From Steroidobacteraceae bacterium (GTDB lineage Bacteria; Pseudomonadota; Gammaproteobacteria; Steroidobacterales; Steroidobacteraceae), in the NCBI GenBank assembly GCA_025458905.1, contig JALORN010000001.1:167719-231718 (forward strand): DNA of 64,000 bases, given 5' to 3'. Position 1 is the first letter of the stretch. Each line of letters opens with the position of its first letter. Below the pieces are notes generated by a model. The model made no database searches and was not told the DNA's origin. It was given only the letters and a program-made list of their open reading frames with translations. Shown piece by piece: positions 16,698-26,223 of this stretch. The translations under genes were made by a program, and so were the position numbers.

Positions 16698-19136
16698 TCA
16701 GACCGACGCGCGGCGCAGCCGCAGCGCGTTGCCGATCACCGATACTGAGGACAGGCTCATCGCCAGCGCCGCAGCGATCGGGCTCAGCAGCCACCCCGTG
16801 AACGGATACAGGACCCCGGCAGCCAGCGGGATGCCGAGCGCGTTGTAGCCGAAGGCGAATACCAGGTTCTGGTGGATGTTGCGCACCGTGGCGCGCGACA
16901 GTCGCCGCGCGCGCACCAGCCCCTCGAGGTCGCCCTTGACCAGGGTCACCGGCGCGCTCTCCATCGCGATGTCGGTGCCGTTCCCCATCGCCACGCCGAC
17001 GTCGGCGCGCGCCAGCGCCGGGGCGTCGTTGATGCCGTCGCCGGCCATCGCGACGCGGTGGCCCTCCCGCTGCAGGCGCGCGATCACGTCGGCCTTGTCG
17101 GACGGGCGCACGTCGGCGATCACGTCGTCGATGCCGAGATCGCGCGCGACCGCGCTGGCGGTGACCGCATTGTCGCCGGTCAGCATCACGATCTGCAGGC
17201 CCGCTTCGCGCAGCGCGCGCAGCGTGGCGGCGGCCTCGGGCTTCACCGGGTCGCCGACGGCGATCCAGGCGGCCAGGCGGCCGTCCTGCGCGAGGTACAT
17301 CACGGTATGGCCGCGACCGCGGGCCGCGTCGGTCTCGGTCGCGACCGGCGCGACGTCGACGCCGTGCGCGGCCATCAGCGCCGCATTGCCGAGCGCCAGC
17401 GCACGGCCCAGGTGGCGGCCAGTCACGCCCTGCCCCGTCACCGACTGGAAGCCCTCGATCGCCGCCGGCGCCAGGCCGCGCGCGGCGGCGCCCGCGACCA
17501 CGGCGCGCGCGATCGGGTGCTCGCTCGGCTGCTCGAGGCCCGCGGCGAGCGCGAGCGTCGCGGCCTCGTCGGCGCCACCGAGCGTCGCGAAGCGCTCCAG
17601 TGCAGGCCGCCCGAGCGTCAGCGTGCCGGTCTTGTCGACCACCAGCACGTCGACCTCGCGCAGCTGCTCGATCGCGGTCGCGTCGCGGAACAGGATGCCG
17701 AGCTGCGCGCCGCGGCCGCTCGCGACCATGATCGAGATCGGCGTCGCGAGCCCGAGCGCGCAGGGGCAGGCGATGATCAGCACCGCCACCGCCGCGACCA
17801 GCGCCGAGCCGAGGCGCGGCTCGGGCCCGAACGCATACCAGGCGCCGAACGCGAGGACCGCGATCCCGATCACCGCCGGCACGAACCAGGCTGCGACGCG
17901 ATCGGCGAGGCGCTGCAGCGGTGCGCGCGAGCGCTGCGCCTGCACCACCAGCGCCACGATCTGCGACAGCAGGCTGTCGCGGCCGACGCGTTCGGCCTCC
18001 ACCACCAGGGCGCCGGTCTGGTTGACCGTGGCACCGACGACCTTGTCGCCCGGGACCTTGTCGACCGGCAGCGGCTCGCCGGTGAGCATGGACTCGTCGA
18101 CCGTCGAGCGGCCCTCGAGGATGCGCCCGTCGACCGGCAGCTTCTCGCCCGGCCGCACCCGCAGACGGTCGCCAGCGACCACGGACTCGACCGGCACGTC
18201 CTCCTCGGAGCCGTCGCCACGCAGCCGGTGCGCGACCTTGGGCGCGAGGCCCAACAGCTGGCGGATCGCGGCGCTGGTGCGGCCGCGCGTCGTCAGCTCC
18301 AGCCACTCGCCGAGCAGCACCAGCGCGACGATCGCCGCCGCGACCTCGAAGTAGACGCCGACGCGGCCGTGCGCATCGCGCATCGCCGCAGGGAAGGCCC
18401 CCGGCGCGAGCGTCGCGAGCACGCTGTAGCCGAAGGCGACCAGCACGCCGAGGCCGATCAAGGTGTACATGTTCGGCGACCCACGGCGTAGCCCCTGCCA
18501 GCCACGGCGGTAGTAGTCGGCGGCGAGCCACAGGACCACCGGTGCCGACAGCAGCATCTGGGCCCAGAGCAGCAGGTCGCCGGTCGCGTGCGACATCGTC
18601 ACGCCACCGAGGTGCGGCAGCATCGCGGCCGCGACCACCGGCAGCGCCAGCAGCGCTGCGAGCCACATCCGCCGTCCGACTGCGCGGCGCTCGCCGTCGT
18701 CCCGTTCGAGCGTCGGCGCCTCGGGTTCGAGCGCCATGCCGCAGATCGGGCAGCTGCCGGGCCCTGCCTGGCGGATCTCCGGGTGCATCGGACAGGTGTA
18801 GATCGTGCCGGCGGCGGCCGGGCCCTGCGGTGCGGCGACGCGCGGCGCGGCGTGCGTGCCGTGACGGGCGGGCCCGGGCTCCCCACCGTGGTGCTGGTGG
18901 TGCGCGGCGTGCCCGCCGGTCGCGGGCTCGAGGTAGCGCGACGGCTGCGCGACGAACTTGCTGCGGCAACCGGCGCTGCAGAAGAAATAGGTCTCGCCCG
19001 CGTGCGTCGCCGAATGCCTGGATCGCGGCGCCACGGTCATGCCGCAGACCGGATCGCGCAGTGCCGGCCCCGGCATGATGGACGGAGTCGGCCCATCGGC
19101 GGGGCCTGGCTCGCGGCGCGTGTCGATGCCGTTCAT
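16698..19136 (-). CDS. copA: Copper-exporting P1B-type ATPase CopA
   Basis: An 812-residue inner-membrane Cu(I) export pump. The N-terminus has no GMxCxxC ferredoxin-like domain. It has a YHS domain ([17 protein letters not shown], about 25-75), a His-rich linker and a heavy-metal-binding motif ([19 protein letters not shown], about 110-140). The membrane metal site is ACPCAL near 456, the phosphorylated Asp is in DKTGT near 500, the nucleotide site is SEHP, and the hinge is GDGIND near 700. Eight transmembrane helices are expected. The start overlaps the last codon and stop of the upstream broken MerR gene, so it is transcribed from the CueR-type promoter at 19416-19446. No CopZ chaperone gene is present. 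Confidence 0.96.
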   Translation of the reverse strand: MNGIDTRREPGPADGPTPSIMPGPALRDPVCGMTVAPRSRHSATHAGETYFFCSAGCRSKFVAQPSRYLEPATGGHAAHHQHHGGEPGPARHGTHAAPRVAAPQGPAAAGTIYTCPMHPEIRQAGPGSCPICGMALEPEAPTLERDDGERRAVGRRMWLAALLALPVVAAAMLPHLGGVTMSHATGDLLLWAQMLLSAPVVLWLAADYYRRGWQGLRRGSPNMYTLIGLGVLVAFGYSVLATLAPGAFPAAMRDAHGRVGVYFEVAAAIVALVLLGEWLELTTRGRTSAAIRQLLGLAPKVAHRLRGDGSEEDVPVESVVAGDRLRVRPGEKLPVDGRILEGRSTVDESMLTGEPLPVDKVPGDKVVGATVNQTGALVVEAERVGRDSLLSQIVALVVQAQRSRAPLQRLADRVAAWFVPAVIGIAVLAFGAWYAFGPEPRLGSALVAAVAVLIIACPCALGLATPISIMVASGRGAQLGILFRDATAIEQLREVDVLVVDKTGTLTLGRPALERFATLGGADEAATLALAAGLEQPSEHPIARAVVAGAAARGLAPAAIEGFQSVTGQGVTGRHLGRALALGNAALMAAHGVDVAPVATETDAARGRGHTVMYLAQDGRLAAWIAVGDPVKPEAAATLRALREAGLQIVMLTGDNAVTASAVARDLGIDDVIADVRPSDKADVIARLQREGHRVAMAGDGINDAPALARADVGVAMGNGTDIAMESAPVTLVKGDLEGLVRARRLSRATVRNIHQNLVFAFGYNALGIPLAAGVLYPFTGWLLSPIAAALAMSLSSVSVIGNALRLRRASV

Positions 19137-19388
19137 GATGCCGTCCTGCGCTCCGGACCTTGCTCCAGCGCGAGGTCATCGAGGATCCTGCGGTCGAGGT
19201 CCCCGACGTGCCGCGCGGCGGATGAACCGCAGCATCTGGATCTCCCGCTCGCCGTAGGTCCGATAGTTGGCGGCCGTGCGCCGCGGCGCCGGCAGCAGGC
19301 CGATCGCCTCGTCATGGCGCACCATCTTTGCCGTCACGCCGCTGGCGTCGGCCGCCTGCCCGATGTTGAGTCGACCCGTGATGCCCAT
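19133..19388 (-). pseudogene. CueR/MerR-family copper regulator, internally deleted and frameshifted
   Basis: The first frame from ATG 19388 encodes an intact-looking MerR DNA-binding start (LNIGQAADASGVTAKMVRHD, then EAIGLLPAPRRT, then RTYGEREIQMLRFIRRA). The usual RYYE is RHDE, a further change from the family. At about 19215 the match stops. The C-terminal CueR signature ILDDLALEQ then appears in another frame (stop 19133), while the 60 or so residues of dimerisation helix and metal-binding loop are missing. An internal deletion with frame change explains this. Neither frame could bind Cu through the loop cysteines. Ribosome site GAGGGGAA lies before the ATG. Copper control of copA in this strain must differ or rely on another regulator. 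Confidence 0.8.
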
Positions 19389-19415
19389 GCCGGTTCCCCT
19401 CGAGAAGAGATCCAC

Positions 19416-19446
19416 AGGGTGCACCTTCCCGTCGTGGGAAGGTCAA
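19416..19446 (-). promoter_or_regulatory. CueR-type operator-promoter for the copper operon
   Basis: On the minus strand a -35 TTGACC (19446-19441) is followed after 19 bp by CACCCT (19421-19416) as -10. The long spacer is typical of MerR-family promoters. A perfect dyad with arms ACCTTCCC and GGGAAGGT separated by five bases (19423-19443) fills the spacer, as in known CueR sites of copA promoters. Transcription would start about 20 nt before the pseudogene ATG. Confidence 0.82.
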
Positions 19447-19554
19447 GCGGCAGATCCACGTGGGCTGGAAGGGGCTGGCCCGCTGGCCGGGATGCCGGAC
19501 CGGACGGCACACCGGCCGCCGGGCCGGGGAACCGGCCGCGAGCACGGACCGGCG

Positions 19555-20691
19555 TCAGTCGAGCCTCTTCCTGAAGCGCGCCACGGCGACGATCATCATG
19601 ATCGCGAAGAAGGCTGCCAGCTTGGCCACCTGCGGCCAGACGTCGCCGAGCGTGGCGCCGCGCAGCACGATGCCGCGGATCATCACGTTGAAGTGCGTCA
19701 ACGGCAGGATCTCGGCGAGGCGCTGCGCGACGACCGGCATCCCCTCGAACGGGAACATGAACCCCGACAGCAGGATCGACGGCAGCATGGTCAGGAACGC
19801 GAGCTGGAACGCCTGGAACTGGGTCTGCGCCAGCGTCGAGACGAACAGTCCCAGCGACAGGGTCGCGGCGATGAACAGCAGCGACGCGAGGTAGAGGTCG
19901 ACGAAGCGGCCGGCGACGGGCACGCGGAACAGCAGGTGCCCGACCAGGAGGATCACGCTCGCCTGCACCAGGCCCACGACGACGAACGGCAGCAGCTTGC
20001 CGACCATCAGTTCCAGGGGCGTCAGCGGCGTCGCGATCAGCAGCTCGAGGTTGCCGCGCTCGCGCTCGCGGACGATGGCCCCGGCGGTGAACAGGACCAT
20101 GGTCATCGACAGGATCACGCCGATCAGGGCCGGCACGATCTGCACCGCGGTGCGCTTCTCGGGGTTGTACAGCGTGCGCACCTCGAGTCGCCGTGCGGCC
20201 TCGCGGCCCCGTTCACCGCGCTCCCCGCGCGCACCGTGGCGCAGCAGCAGCGGCATCGCGCCGAGCGTGCCCACCACCGAGGAGAGCGTCGGCTGCGAGC
20301 CGTCGACGAGCAGCTGGGCGACCGGACGCGTGGACTCCTGCAGCCGCCGCTCGACGTCCGGCGGCACCACCACGCCGACCGCGACCCGACCTTCGCGCAA
20401 CCGGGACTCGAGCTCGCGCTCGGACCCGACGCGCTCGACGAGCTGCAGCACCTGGGTCGCCTGCAGCTCGTCGAGCAGCTGGCGCGAAACCGAGCTCGAC
20501 GCCTGGTCGAGCACGGCCGTGTCCAGGCCGCGCACGTCGAAGTTGATCGCGTAGCCGAACAGCAGCATCTGCACCACGGGCAGGCCGAGGACCATGCCGC
20601 CGGTCAGGCGGTCGCGTGCCAGCTGCCGCACTTCCTTGGTCGCGACCGCCGCGATCCTGCGCAGCGATGGCGTGCGGCGTTCAGCGGCCAT
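19555..20691 (-). CDS. ABC-2 type transporter permease
   Basis: The 378-residue inner-membrane subunit has an N-terminal helix (GGMVLGLPVVQMLLFGYAIN), a large periplasmic domain (about 55-195) and five C-terminal helices. The family motif RERERGNLELLIATPLTPLE follows the second helix. This is the architecture of YhhJ/YbhS/YbhR drug-export permeases. It is the last gene of a TetR-HlyD-ATPase-permease operon and overlaps the ATPase gene by 11 bases. Ybh-type systems have two permeases, but only one is present here, so it probably forms a homodimer. The exported compound is unknown. Confidence 0.9.
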   Translation of the reverse strand: MAAERRTPSLRRIAAVATKEVRQLARDRLTGGMVLGLPVVQMLLFGYAINFDVRGLDTAVLDQASSSVSRQLLDELQATQVLQLVERVGSERELESRLREGRVAVGVVVPPDVERRLQESTRPVAQLLVDGSQPTLSSVVGTLGAMPLLLRHGARGERGERGREAARRLEVRTLYNPEKRTAVQIVPALIGVILSMTMVLFTAGAIVRERERGNLELLIATPLTPLELMVGKLLPFVVVGLVQASVILLVGHLLFRVPVAGRFVDLYLASLLFIAATLSLGLFVSTLAQTQFQAFQLAFLTMLPSILLSGFMFPFEGMPVVAQRLAEILPLTHFNVMIRGIVLRGATLGDVWPQVAKLAAFFAIMMIVAVARFRKRLD

Positions 20692-21646
20692 GGGGACCCG
20701 CTGTCGTGGCGACCCGCGTCCGCGTCGCGATCACGAACACGTCTTCGAGCGTCGCCGGGGTGGGCACGACCTCGAGCGCGAGGCCGGCATCGGCCAGCCG
20801 GGCGCGGATCCCGGCCAGCGGCTCCGGCGCATCGCGGGCCGCCAGCACGTGCAGGCGGGTGCCGAGCTGCGCCACGCCGAGCACCCAGTCGAGGCCGGCG
20901 AGCGGCCGCTGCGCAGCCGCGCTGGCCTCGCCCTCGACCTCGAACACCACCGCATCGACCTGCTCGATCAGCCGCCGCGGCGGCCCCTCGGCGACCAGAC
21001 GCCCCTCGGCGAGGATCGCGAGCCCGTGGCAGCGCTCGGCCTCGTCCATGTAGTGCGTCGAGACCAGCACCGTGGTGCCGCCGTGCGCGAGCGCGAACAG
21101 CCGCTCCCAGAAGTCGCGCCGGCTCTGCGGATCGACGGCGCTGGTGGGCTCGTCGAGCAGCAGCAGCTCGGGCTCGTGCAGGGTCGCGGCCGCCAGCGCC
21201 AGGCGCTGCCGCTGGCCGCCGCTCATCGTGCCGGCACGCTGGCTCGCGCGCGCCCGCAGCGCATGGTCGTCGAGCAACGCGTCGATGCGCCGCGCCGCGG
21301 CCGGCCGCGCGAGGCCCTGGGCCTGGGCCATGAAGCGCAGGTTCTCGAGGACCGTGAGGTCGTCCCAGAGCGAGAAGCGCTGCGGCATGTAGCCGAGCCG
21401 CCGGCGGATCGCCTCCGCGTCGCGCGCGACGTCGCGGCCGAGCACGCGCGCACTGCCCGAGGTCGGCCGCAGCAGCCCGCAGATCATGCGCAGCGTGGTC
21501 GACTTGCCCGAGCCATTGGGCCCGAGGAAGCCATAGATCCGGCCACGCGGGATCGCGAGGTCGATGCCGTCGACGGCAGTCGCCTGGCCGAAGCGTCGCG
21601 TCAGGCCGCGGGTCTCGATCGCGGGCGAGGTGTCCGACGCGTTCAT
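20681..21646 (-). CDS. ABC transporter ATP-binding protein
   Basis: The 321 residues form one nucleotide-binding domain: Walker [11 protein letters not shown]-loop [14 protein letters not shown], signature MSGGQRQR, Walker [13 protein letters not shown], switch His in [13 protein letters not shown]-terminal regulatory tail of about 90 residues is typical of the YbhF/DrrA-like export class. It pairs with the permease encoded downstream and the membrane-fusion protein encoded upstream, whose stop overlaps this start by ATGA. Confidence 0.93.
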   Translation of the reverse strand: MNASDTSPAIETRGLTRRFGQATAVDGIDLAIPRGRIYGFLGPNGSGKSTTLRMICGLLRPTSGSARVLGRDVARDAEAIRRRLGYMPQRFSLWDDLTVLENLRFMAQAQGLARPAAARRIDALLDDHALRARASQRAGTMSGGQRQRLALAAATLHEPELLLLDEPTSAVDPQSRRDFWERLFALAHGGTTVLVSTHYMDEAERCHGLAILAEGRLVAEGPPRRLIEQVDAVVFEVEGEASAAAQRPLAGLDWVLGVAQLGTRLHVLAARDAPEPLAGIRARLADAGLALEVVPTPATLEDVFVIATRTRVATTAGPHGR

Positions 21647-22677
21647 CGCGTCCCGCCGCCCTGGGCCCGCCCGGGCAGCAGCTCGACCTCGACCGGCAGC
21701 CCCGCGGGCAGCGCGGCCGCCGCCGGGTCCAGGATCTCGACCTCGGCGAGGTAGCTGAGACGCGAGCGGTCGCCCTGGGACAGCGAATAGTAGGGCGTGA
21801 AGGCCGCCTCACCGGAGAGATGGCGCACGCGGCCGCGCAGCGCGGCGTCCACGCCGTCGACGCGCACCCGCGCCGGCGTGCCCACCTCGACCTGCAGGCG
21901 GCGGTCCGCGGGTACCCGGATCCTGGCGTAGGGCGTGCCGGCCAGCAGCACCACCACGGTCGCGCCGCGCGGCGGCCGCTCGCCGACCTTCCAGGGCAGC
22001 GCGTCCACGACGGCGTCGCGCGGGGCGCGAACCTCGAGCCGTACGCCCGTCAGCTGCAGCTCGCGCACCGCGGCCTCGGCCTGCTCCACGCTGCGCGCGG
22101 CCTGCCGCAACTGCTCGTCGCGCGTGCCGTCGCGCAGCTCGCGCAGCGCCGCCTGCGCCTCCCGCCACGACGCCTCCGCGGCCTCGGCCTGCGCGGCCTG
22201 GACGTCGAACGCGGCCTGGCTCGCGAGCCGGCGCGTGGCGAGGTCGCGCAGCCGGTCGCGCTCGCGCACGGCTGCGTCGCGCTCGCTGCGTGCGCGCGCC
22301 ACCCGCGCGGCAGCTGCCGCGATCGCGGTGGCGCGCGGCCCGCTGCGCAGCTCGTCCTGGCGCGCGCGCGCCGCCTCCAGCGAGGCACGGCTCTGGGCGA
22401 GCTGCGCAGCGGCGACCTGCGGGTCCTGCACGAGCAGCAACGCCCCTGCGGGAACGGCCTGCCCCTCCGCCACGGGGACGTCGACGATCGGCTCGTCCGC
22501 CTGCGCGGCGAGCTCGATGCGCTCGCGCTCGAGCGTTCCCGGCAGGGCGTCGGCCGGCTGCCGCCCGCAGGCGACCAGCAGCACGAGCGTGCCCAGCGAG
22601 GCGGACGTCGCGGCGCGACGGCCCGGGCGGCCCGCGCGCCGCACGACGACGGCCGCGCGAGGCGGCGGCCGCATCAT
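21643..22677 (-). CDS. HlyD-family membrane fusion protein (YbhG-like)
   Basis: The 344 residues have a basic N-terminus and a hydrophobic segment ending in LVLLVACG, which looks like a lipobox. A biotinyl-lipoyl half-motif (IVDVPVAEGQAVPAGALLLV), a long Ala/Arg-rich coiled-coil hairpin (about 85-190), the second lipoyl half (LEVRAPRDAVVDAL) and beta-barrel domains follow. It links the inner-membrane ABC pump to an outer-membrane channel in the periplasm. Start ATG 22677 overlaps the TetR stop (ATGA). Longer readings to 22992 are shadow of the regulator gene. Confidence 0.88.
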   Translation of the reverse strand: MMRPPPRAAVVVRRAGRPGRRAATSASLGTLVLLVACGRQPADALPGTLERERIELAAQADEPIVDVPVAEGQAVPAGALLLVQDPQVAAAQLAQSRASLEAARARQDELRSGPRATAIAAAAARVARARSERDAAVRERDRLRDLATRRLASQAAFDVQAAQAEAAEASWREAQAALRELRDGTRDEQLRQAARSVEQAEAAVRELQLTGVRLEVRAPRDAVVDALPWKVGERPPRGATVVVLLAGTPYARIRVPADRRLQVEVGTPARVRVDGVDAALRGRVRHLSGEAAFTPYYSLSQGDRSRLSYLAEVEILDPAAAALPAGLPVEVELLPGRAQGGGTR

Positions 22678-23408
22678 GGCCGCGGCGCCCGCAGCGCGTG
22701 GCGGATGAAGTCGAGCGTGTGCTCGATCAGGGCGTCGGGCTCGCGGACCATGCCGTCGCCGAACAGCCGCGAGAACACCGGCGCGCCGAGGAAGGGCATC
22801 ACCGCGAGCGCGATGCACGACACCAGCACGAGTCGCGGGTCGAGGCCGGGACGGAGGCGACCCGCCCGGATCCCGTCGGCGATCGCCTCCAGGGTCGGCG
22901 GGGCGAGCCGGCTCGGGAAGTCGCGCACGAACGCGTCGCGCCAGGGCCCGGAGCCGGCGAGCACCTCGCGCAGGATCAGGCCCGGGATCCAAGGGTTGGC
23001 GGCGAGCACCCGCATGTAGGCGCCGACCAGCCGCTCGACCGCCTCCTCCGCCGGCTCGCCCGCGACGGGCGCGACGAGCGCACCGGCCGCGGCGAACACC
23101 GGTTCGAGTGCGCGCGCGAGAACCTCGCCGTACAGACCGTACTTCCCCTTGAAGTAATAGGCCAGCAGCGACGGGTTGACGCCGGCCGCCCGCGCGATCT
23201 GGCGCGCCGAGACCTCGCGGTAGCCGTAGCGCGAGAACAGCCCGCGAGCCGCCTCGAGCAGGGCCGCGCGCGCATCGCCGCGGCTGCCCTTGCGCGGCCG
23301 GCCACGGACGCGCCCGTCCACCTTCGACCGGCGCGGCACCGGCCCGGGCCGCGCCGCGTCACGCGCGCCCCGGGAGCCGGCGTCACCACCCACCCGTCTT
23401 TTGTGCAT
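22674..23408 (-). CDS. TetR-family repressor of the efflux operon (CecR-like)
   Basis: The 244 residues have an unusually long basic lead (about 1-45, HKRRVGGDAG and GRVRGRPRKG). The helix-turn-helix then reads LFSRYGYREVSARQIARAAG, followed by NPSLLAYYFKGKYGLY. The C-terminal domain contains WIPGLILREVLAGSGPWRD, like the CecR/YbiH family, which controls ybhFGSR-type efflux genes. It is first in that operon, so autorepression relieved by the pump's substrate is likely. The start is not certain: ATG 23408 has no good ribosome site and ATG 23441 is further upstream. Two copies of an imperfect repeat lie upstream (23409-23434, 23461-23486). Confidence 0.87.
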   Translation of the reverse strand: MHKRRVGGDAGSRGARDAARPGPVPRRSKVDGRVRGRPRKGSRGDARAALLEAARGLFSRYGYREVSARQIARAAGVNPSLLAYYFKGKYGLYGEVLARALEPVFAAAGALVAPVAGEPAEEAVERLVGAYMRVLAANPWIPGLILREVLAGSGPWRDAFVRDFPSRLAPPTLEAIADGIRAGRLRPGLDPRLVLVSCIALAVMPFLGAPVFSRLFGDGMVREPDALIEHTLDFIRHALRAPRP

Positions 23409-23486
23409 GTGTCGAATTATCGGCCGGTGCCGCGCGGGCACAACCGCACCGGTTCACGACGTGTTGAATTTCGGCCGGCTGCCGCG
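23409..23486. repeat. Two imperfect 26-bp direct repeats in a divergent promoter region
   Basis: Copy one begins GTGTCGAATTATCGGCCGG at 23409 and copy two GTGTTGAATTTCGGCCGG at 23461. Both continue into TGCCGCG; they differ by one substitution and two single-base indels over 26 bp. They sit between the divergent TetR gene and the DUF1800 gene, are AT-richer than the surroundings, and are 52 bp apart, so they are reasonable operator candidates for the TetR protein. Confidence 0.5.
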
Positions 23487-23561
23487 GTCAACGACGCGAC
23501 GCCTGCTGCGTTGCCCGTACCAGGAGCGACGTCGCCATCGCCGCGGCCAGGGCTCGAACCG

Positions 23562-24974
23562 ATGAACCACGACGCAGTGACCGCCACCCGCCGCTTCGGA
23601 CTGGGCCCGCGCCCCGGCGAGCTCGCCACCGCGGCATCCGACGCGCGCGGCTGGCTGCTCGGGCAGCTGCATGCGCCGTACCACCCACCGCCCGAGCTCG
23701 CCGGGCTCGCCGGGGCAGCCGAGGTGCTGGGCGAGTTCCTGCAGGCGCGGACCCTGCGGCGCGAGCGCCGGCGCGACCCCGGCGGGGACGCGGGCGACGA
23801 TCCTGTGGCGGTAGTGGTCGAGGGTCTCCGGCGCTCGGTGCTGCCGCACTAGCTCGCGGCCGCCGGCGCGCGCACGCGGGTCGCGATCCGCACCGCGCAG
23901 CCGTTCCGCGAGCGCCTGGTGCACTTCTGGTCGAACCACTTCGCCGTGTCGGCCGACAAGCCGATCTGCCTCGGCACCGCCGGGGCGTTCGAGAACGAGG
24001 CCATCCGGCCGAACCTCGACGGACGGTTCGCCGAGCTGCTGCGCGCGGTCGAGCAGCACCCGGCGATGCTCACCTACCTCGACAACGCGCAGTCGGTCGG
24101 GCCGGGCTCGCGCGCCGCGCAGCGCGCGCGGGGGCGGGCCCGCGACGGCCGGCGGATCGGCCTCAACGAGAACCTGGCGCGCGAGATCCTCGAGCTGCAC
24201 ACCCTCGGCGTCGACGGCGGCTACACGCAGGCGGACGTGACCTCGTTCGCGCAGGTGCTCACCGGCTGGTCGATCGGTGGCGGGCGCGGCCCCGGCGCCG
24301 CGGGCCGCGCCGGCGCGTTCCAGTTCCGCGACGAACTGCACGAGCCGGGCACGCGCTCGATCCTCGGCCGGCGCTACGCCGAGGCGGGGCTCGCACAGGG
24401 CGAGGCCGTGCTGCGCGACCTGGCCCGCCACCCGTCGACCGCGCGCCACGTCGCGACCAAGCTGGTGCGCCACTTCGTTGCCGACGAGCCGCCGCCGCGC
24501 GACATCGAGCGGATCGCGCGCGCCTTCCGCGACAGCGACGGGCACCTGCCGACGGTGCACGCCGCGCTGGTGCGGCTCGAGGCGCCGTGGGCGCCGGACG
24601 CGCCGCGCAAGTCCACGACCCCGCAGGACTTCGTGTTCGCGGCGCTGCGAGGCCTCGCGCTCGAGCCGCCGGATGGCCGCGGCCTGGTGGCACCGCTCGA
24701 GCTGCTGGGCCAGCGACCCTGGAGCCCGGGCTCGCCGGCCGGCTGGCCGGACCGGGCGGTGGACTGGGACGGGGCGGATGCGCTGATGAAGCGGATCGAA
24801 TGGGCGGTCGCGCTGGCGGACCGCGTGGGCGACGCGCATCCGGCACTCGCCGCCGGCGAGGCGATGCTCGGCCCGGCGCTGCGCGCGGCGACGCGTCGCA
24901 GCCTGCAGCGCGCGGCCTCGGGTTCGCAGGCGCTCGCGCTGCTGCTGATGAGCCCGGAATTCCAGCGGAGGTGA
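23562..24974 (+). pseudogene. DUF1800 family protein interrupted by an in-frame TAG
   Basis: Reading from ATG 23562 gives the normal DUF1800 beginning (ATRRFGLGPRPGEL) up to SVLPH, then TAG at 23850-23852. The same frame then continues LAAAGARTRVAIRTAQPFRE into the family's hallmark RLVHFWSNHFAVSADK and on to 24974. With the amber ignored the product is about 470 residues, the usual length. A single change such as CAG to TAG explains it. Translation could restart at ATG 23919, but that would lose the N-terminal third. DUF1800 proteins are paired with DUF1501 proteins, as here (next start four bases after the stop); their role, probably envelope-associated, is not established. Confidence 0.82.
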
Positions 24975-24978
24975 GCCG

Positions 24979-26223
24979 ATGAGCCCGGTACGACTCGACC
25001 GCAGACAGGTGCTCGGTGCCGGCATCGGCGGGCTGCTCGCCACGCTGGCGGCACCCCGGCTCGCGACGGCCGCTGCGGCCACGCCCGGCGAGGCGCGGCT
25101 GGTGCTGGTGCAGCTGCGCGGGGCGCTCGACGGACTGGCTGCGGTGCCCCCGGTCGGTGACCCAGACCTCGCGCGGGTGCGCGGCGCGCTCGCGCTCGCC
25201 CCGCCGGGCACCCCCGGCGGTGCGTTCGCGCTCGACTCACTGTTCGCGCTGCATCCGGCGCTCGCCTTCTGCGCCGCGCGCTGGGGCGCAGGCGAGCTGC
25301 TGGCCGCCCACGCGCTGGCGACGCCCTACCGCGAGCGCTCGCATTTCGACGGCCAGGCCGTGCTCGAGAACGGCGGCGACGCGCCCTCGGGCAGCGCCAG
25401 CGGCTGGCTGAACCGCGTGCTGCAGGCGCTCCCGGAGGCCGGGCTGCGCGGCGGCGGCGCCGGCGACGCCCCGGCGCAGGCCAGTGGCGCGCCACTCGGC
25501 CTCGCGCTCGGGCAGAACGTCCCGCAGGTGCTGCGCGGGCCGGTGCCGGTCGCGACCTGGGCGCCGTCGCGGCTGCCCGAGGTCGACGCCGACCTGCTCA
25601 GCCGGCTGCAGGACCTCTACGCGGACGACGGCGCGCTGTCCGCCCGGCTCGCGCAGGCCACGGGCGCCGGCGCGCTCGTGGGCGAGGCCGGCGCCGCCGG
25701 CAGTGGCGAACGCCTGCGCGGCATCGCCGCGACGGCCGGCCGCATGCTGGCGGCCGAGGATGGCCCGCGGATCGCCGTGATCGACTCGAGCGGCTGGGAC
25801 ACGCACGCCGGCGAAGGGGCGGCACGGGGCCTGCTGGCGCTGCGGCTGCGCGGCCTCGACCAGGCGCTCGAGGCGCTGCACGGCGGGCTCGGCGCGGCCT
25901 GGTCGCGCAGCGTGGTGGTGGTCGTGACGGAGTTCGGCCGCACGGTCGCGCCGAACGGCACGCGCGGCACCGACCACGGCACCGGGACGGTCGCGCTGCT
26001 GCTCGGGGGCGCGGTGCACGGCGGCCGCGTGCTCGCGGACTGGCCGGGACTGCGGCCGGCGCAACTGCACGAGGGCCGCGACCTGCGGCCCACGGCCTCA
26101 CTCCACGGGCTGCTCAAGGGCGTGCTGCGCGATCACCTCGGGCTCGGCCGTCGTGCGCTCGACGAGGTCTTCCCGCGCAGCCTCGCGGCGCGCCCCGTCG
26201 ATGCCCTGGTGCGCGGCGGCTGA
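24979..26223 (+). CDS. DUF1501 family protein with Tat-type signal
   Basis: The 414 residues begin with DRRQVLGAGIGGLLATL, a twin-arginine signal with a hydrophobic stretch. The sulfatase-like/DUF1501 features are QLRGALDGLAAVPPVGDPD, ALHPALAFCA, SHFDGQAVLENG, VIDSSGWDTHAGEG and VVVVTEFGRTVAPNGTRGTD. The Asp/His residues in WDTH and GTDHGTG may bind metal. It is exported folded and works with the DUF1800 partner encoded immediately upstream. With that partner interrupted by a stop codon, the pair may be non-functional in this strain. The last 126 bases overlap antisense with the end of lpxD. Confidence 0.87.
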   Translation: MSPVRLDRRQVLGAGIGGLLATLAAPRLATAAAATPGEARLVLVQLRGALDGLAAVPPVGDPDLARVRGALALAPPGTPGGAFALDSLFALHPALAFCAARWGAGELLAAHALATPYRERSHFDGQAVLENGGDAPSGSASGWLNRVLQALPEAGLRGGGAGDAPAQASGAPLGLALGQNVPQVLRGPVPVATWAPSRLPEVDADLLSRLQDLYADDGALSARLAQATGAGALVGEAGAAGSGERLRGIAATAGRMLAAEDGPRIAVIDSSGWDTHAGEGAARGLLALRLRGLDQALEALHGGLGAAWSRSVVVVVTEFGRTVAPNGTRGTDHGTGTVALLLGGAVHGGRVLADWPGLRPAQLHEGRDLRPTASLHGLLKGVLRDHLGLGRRALDEVFPRSLAARPVDALVRGG

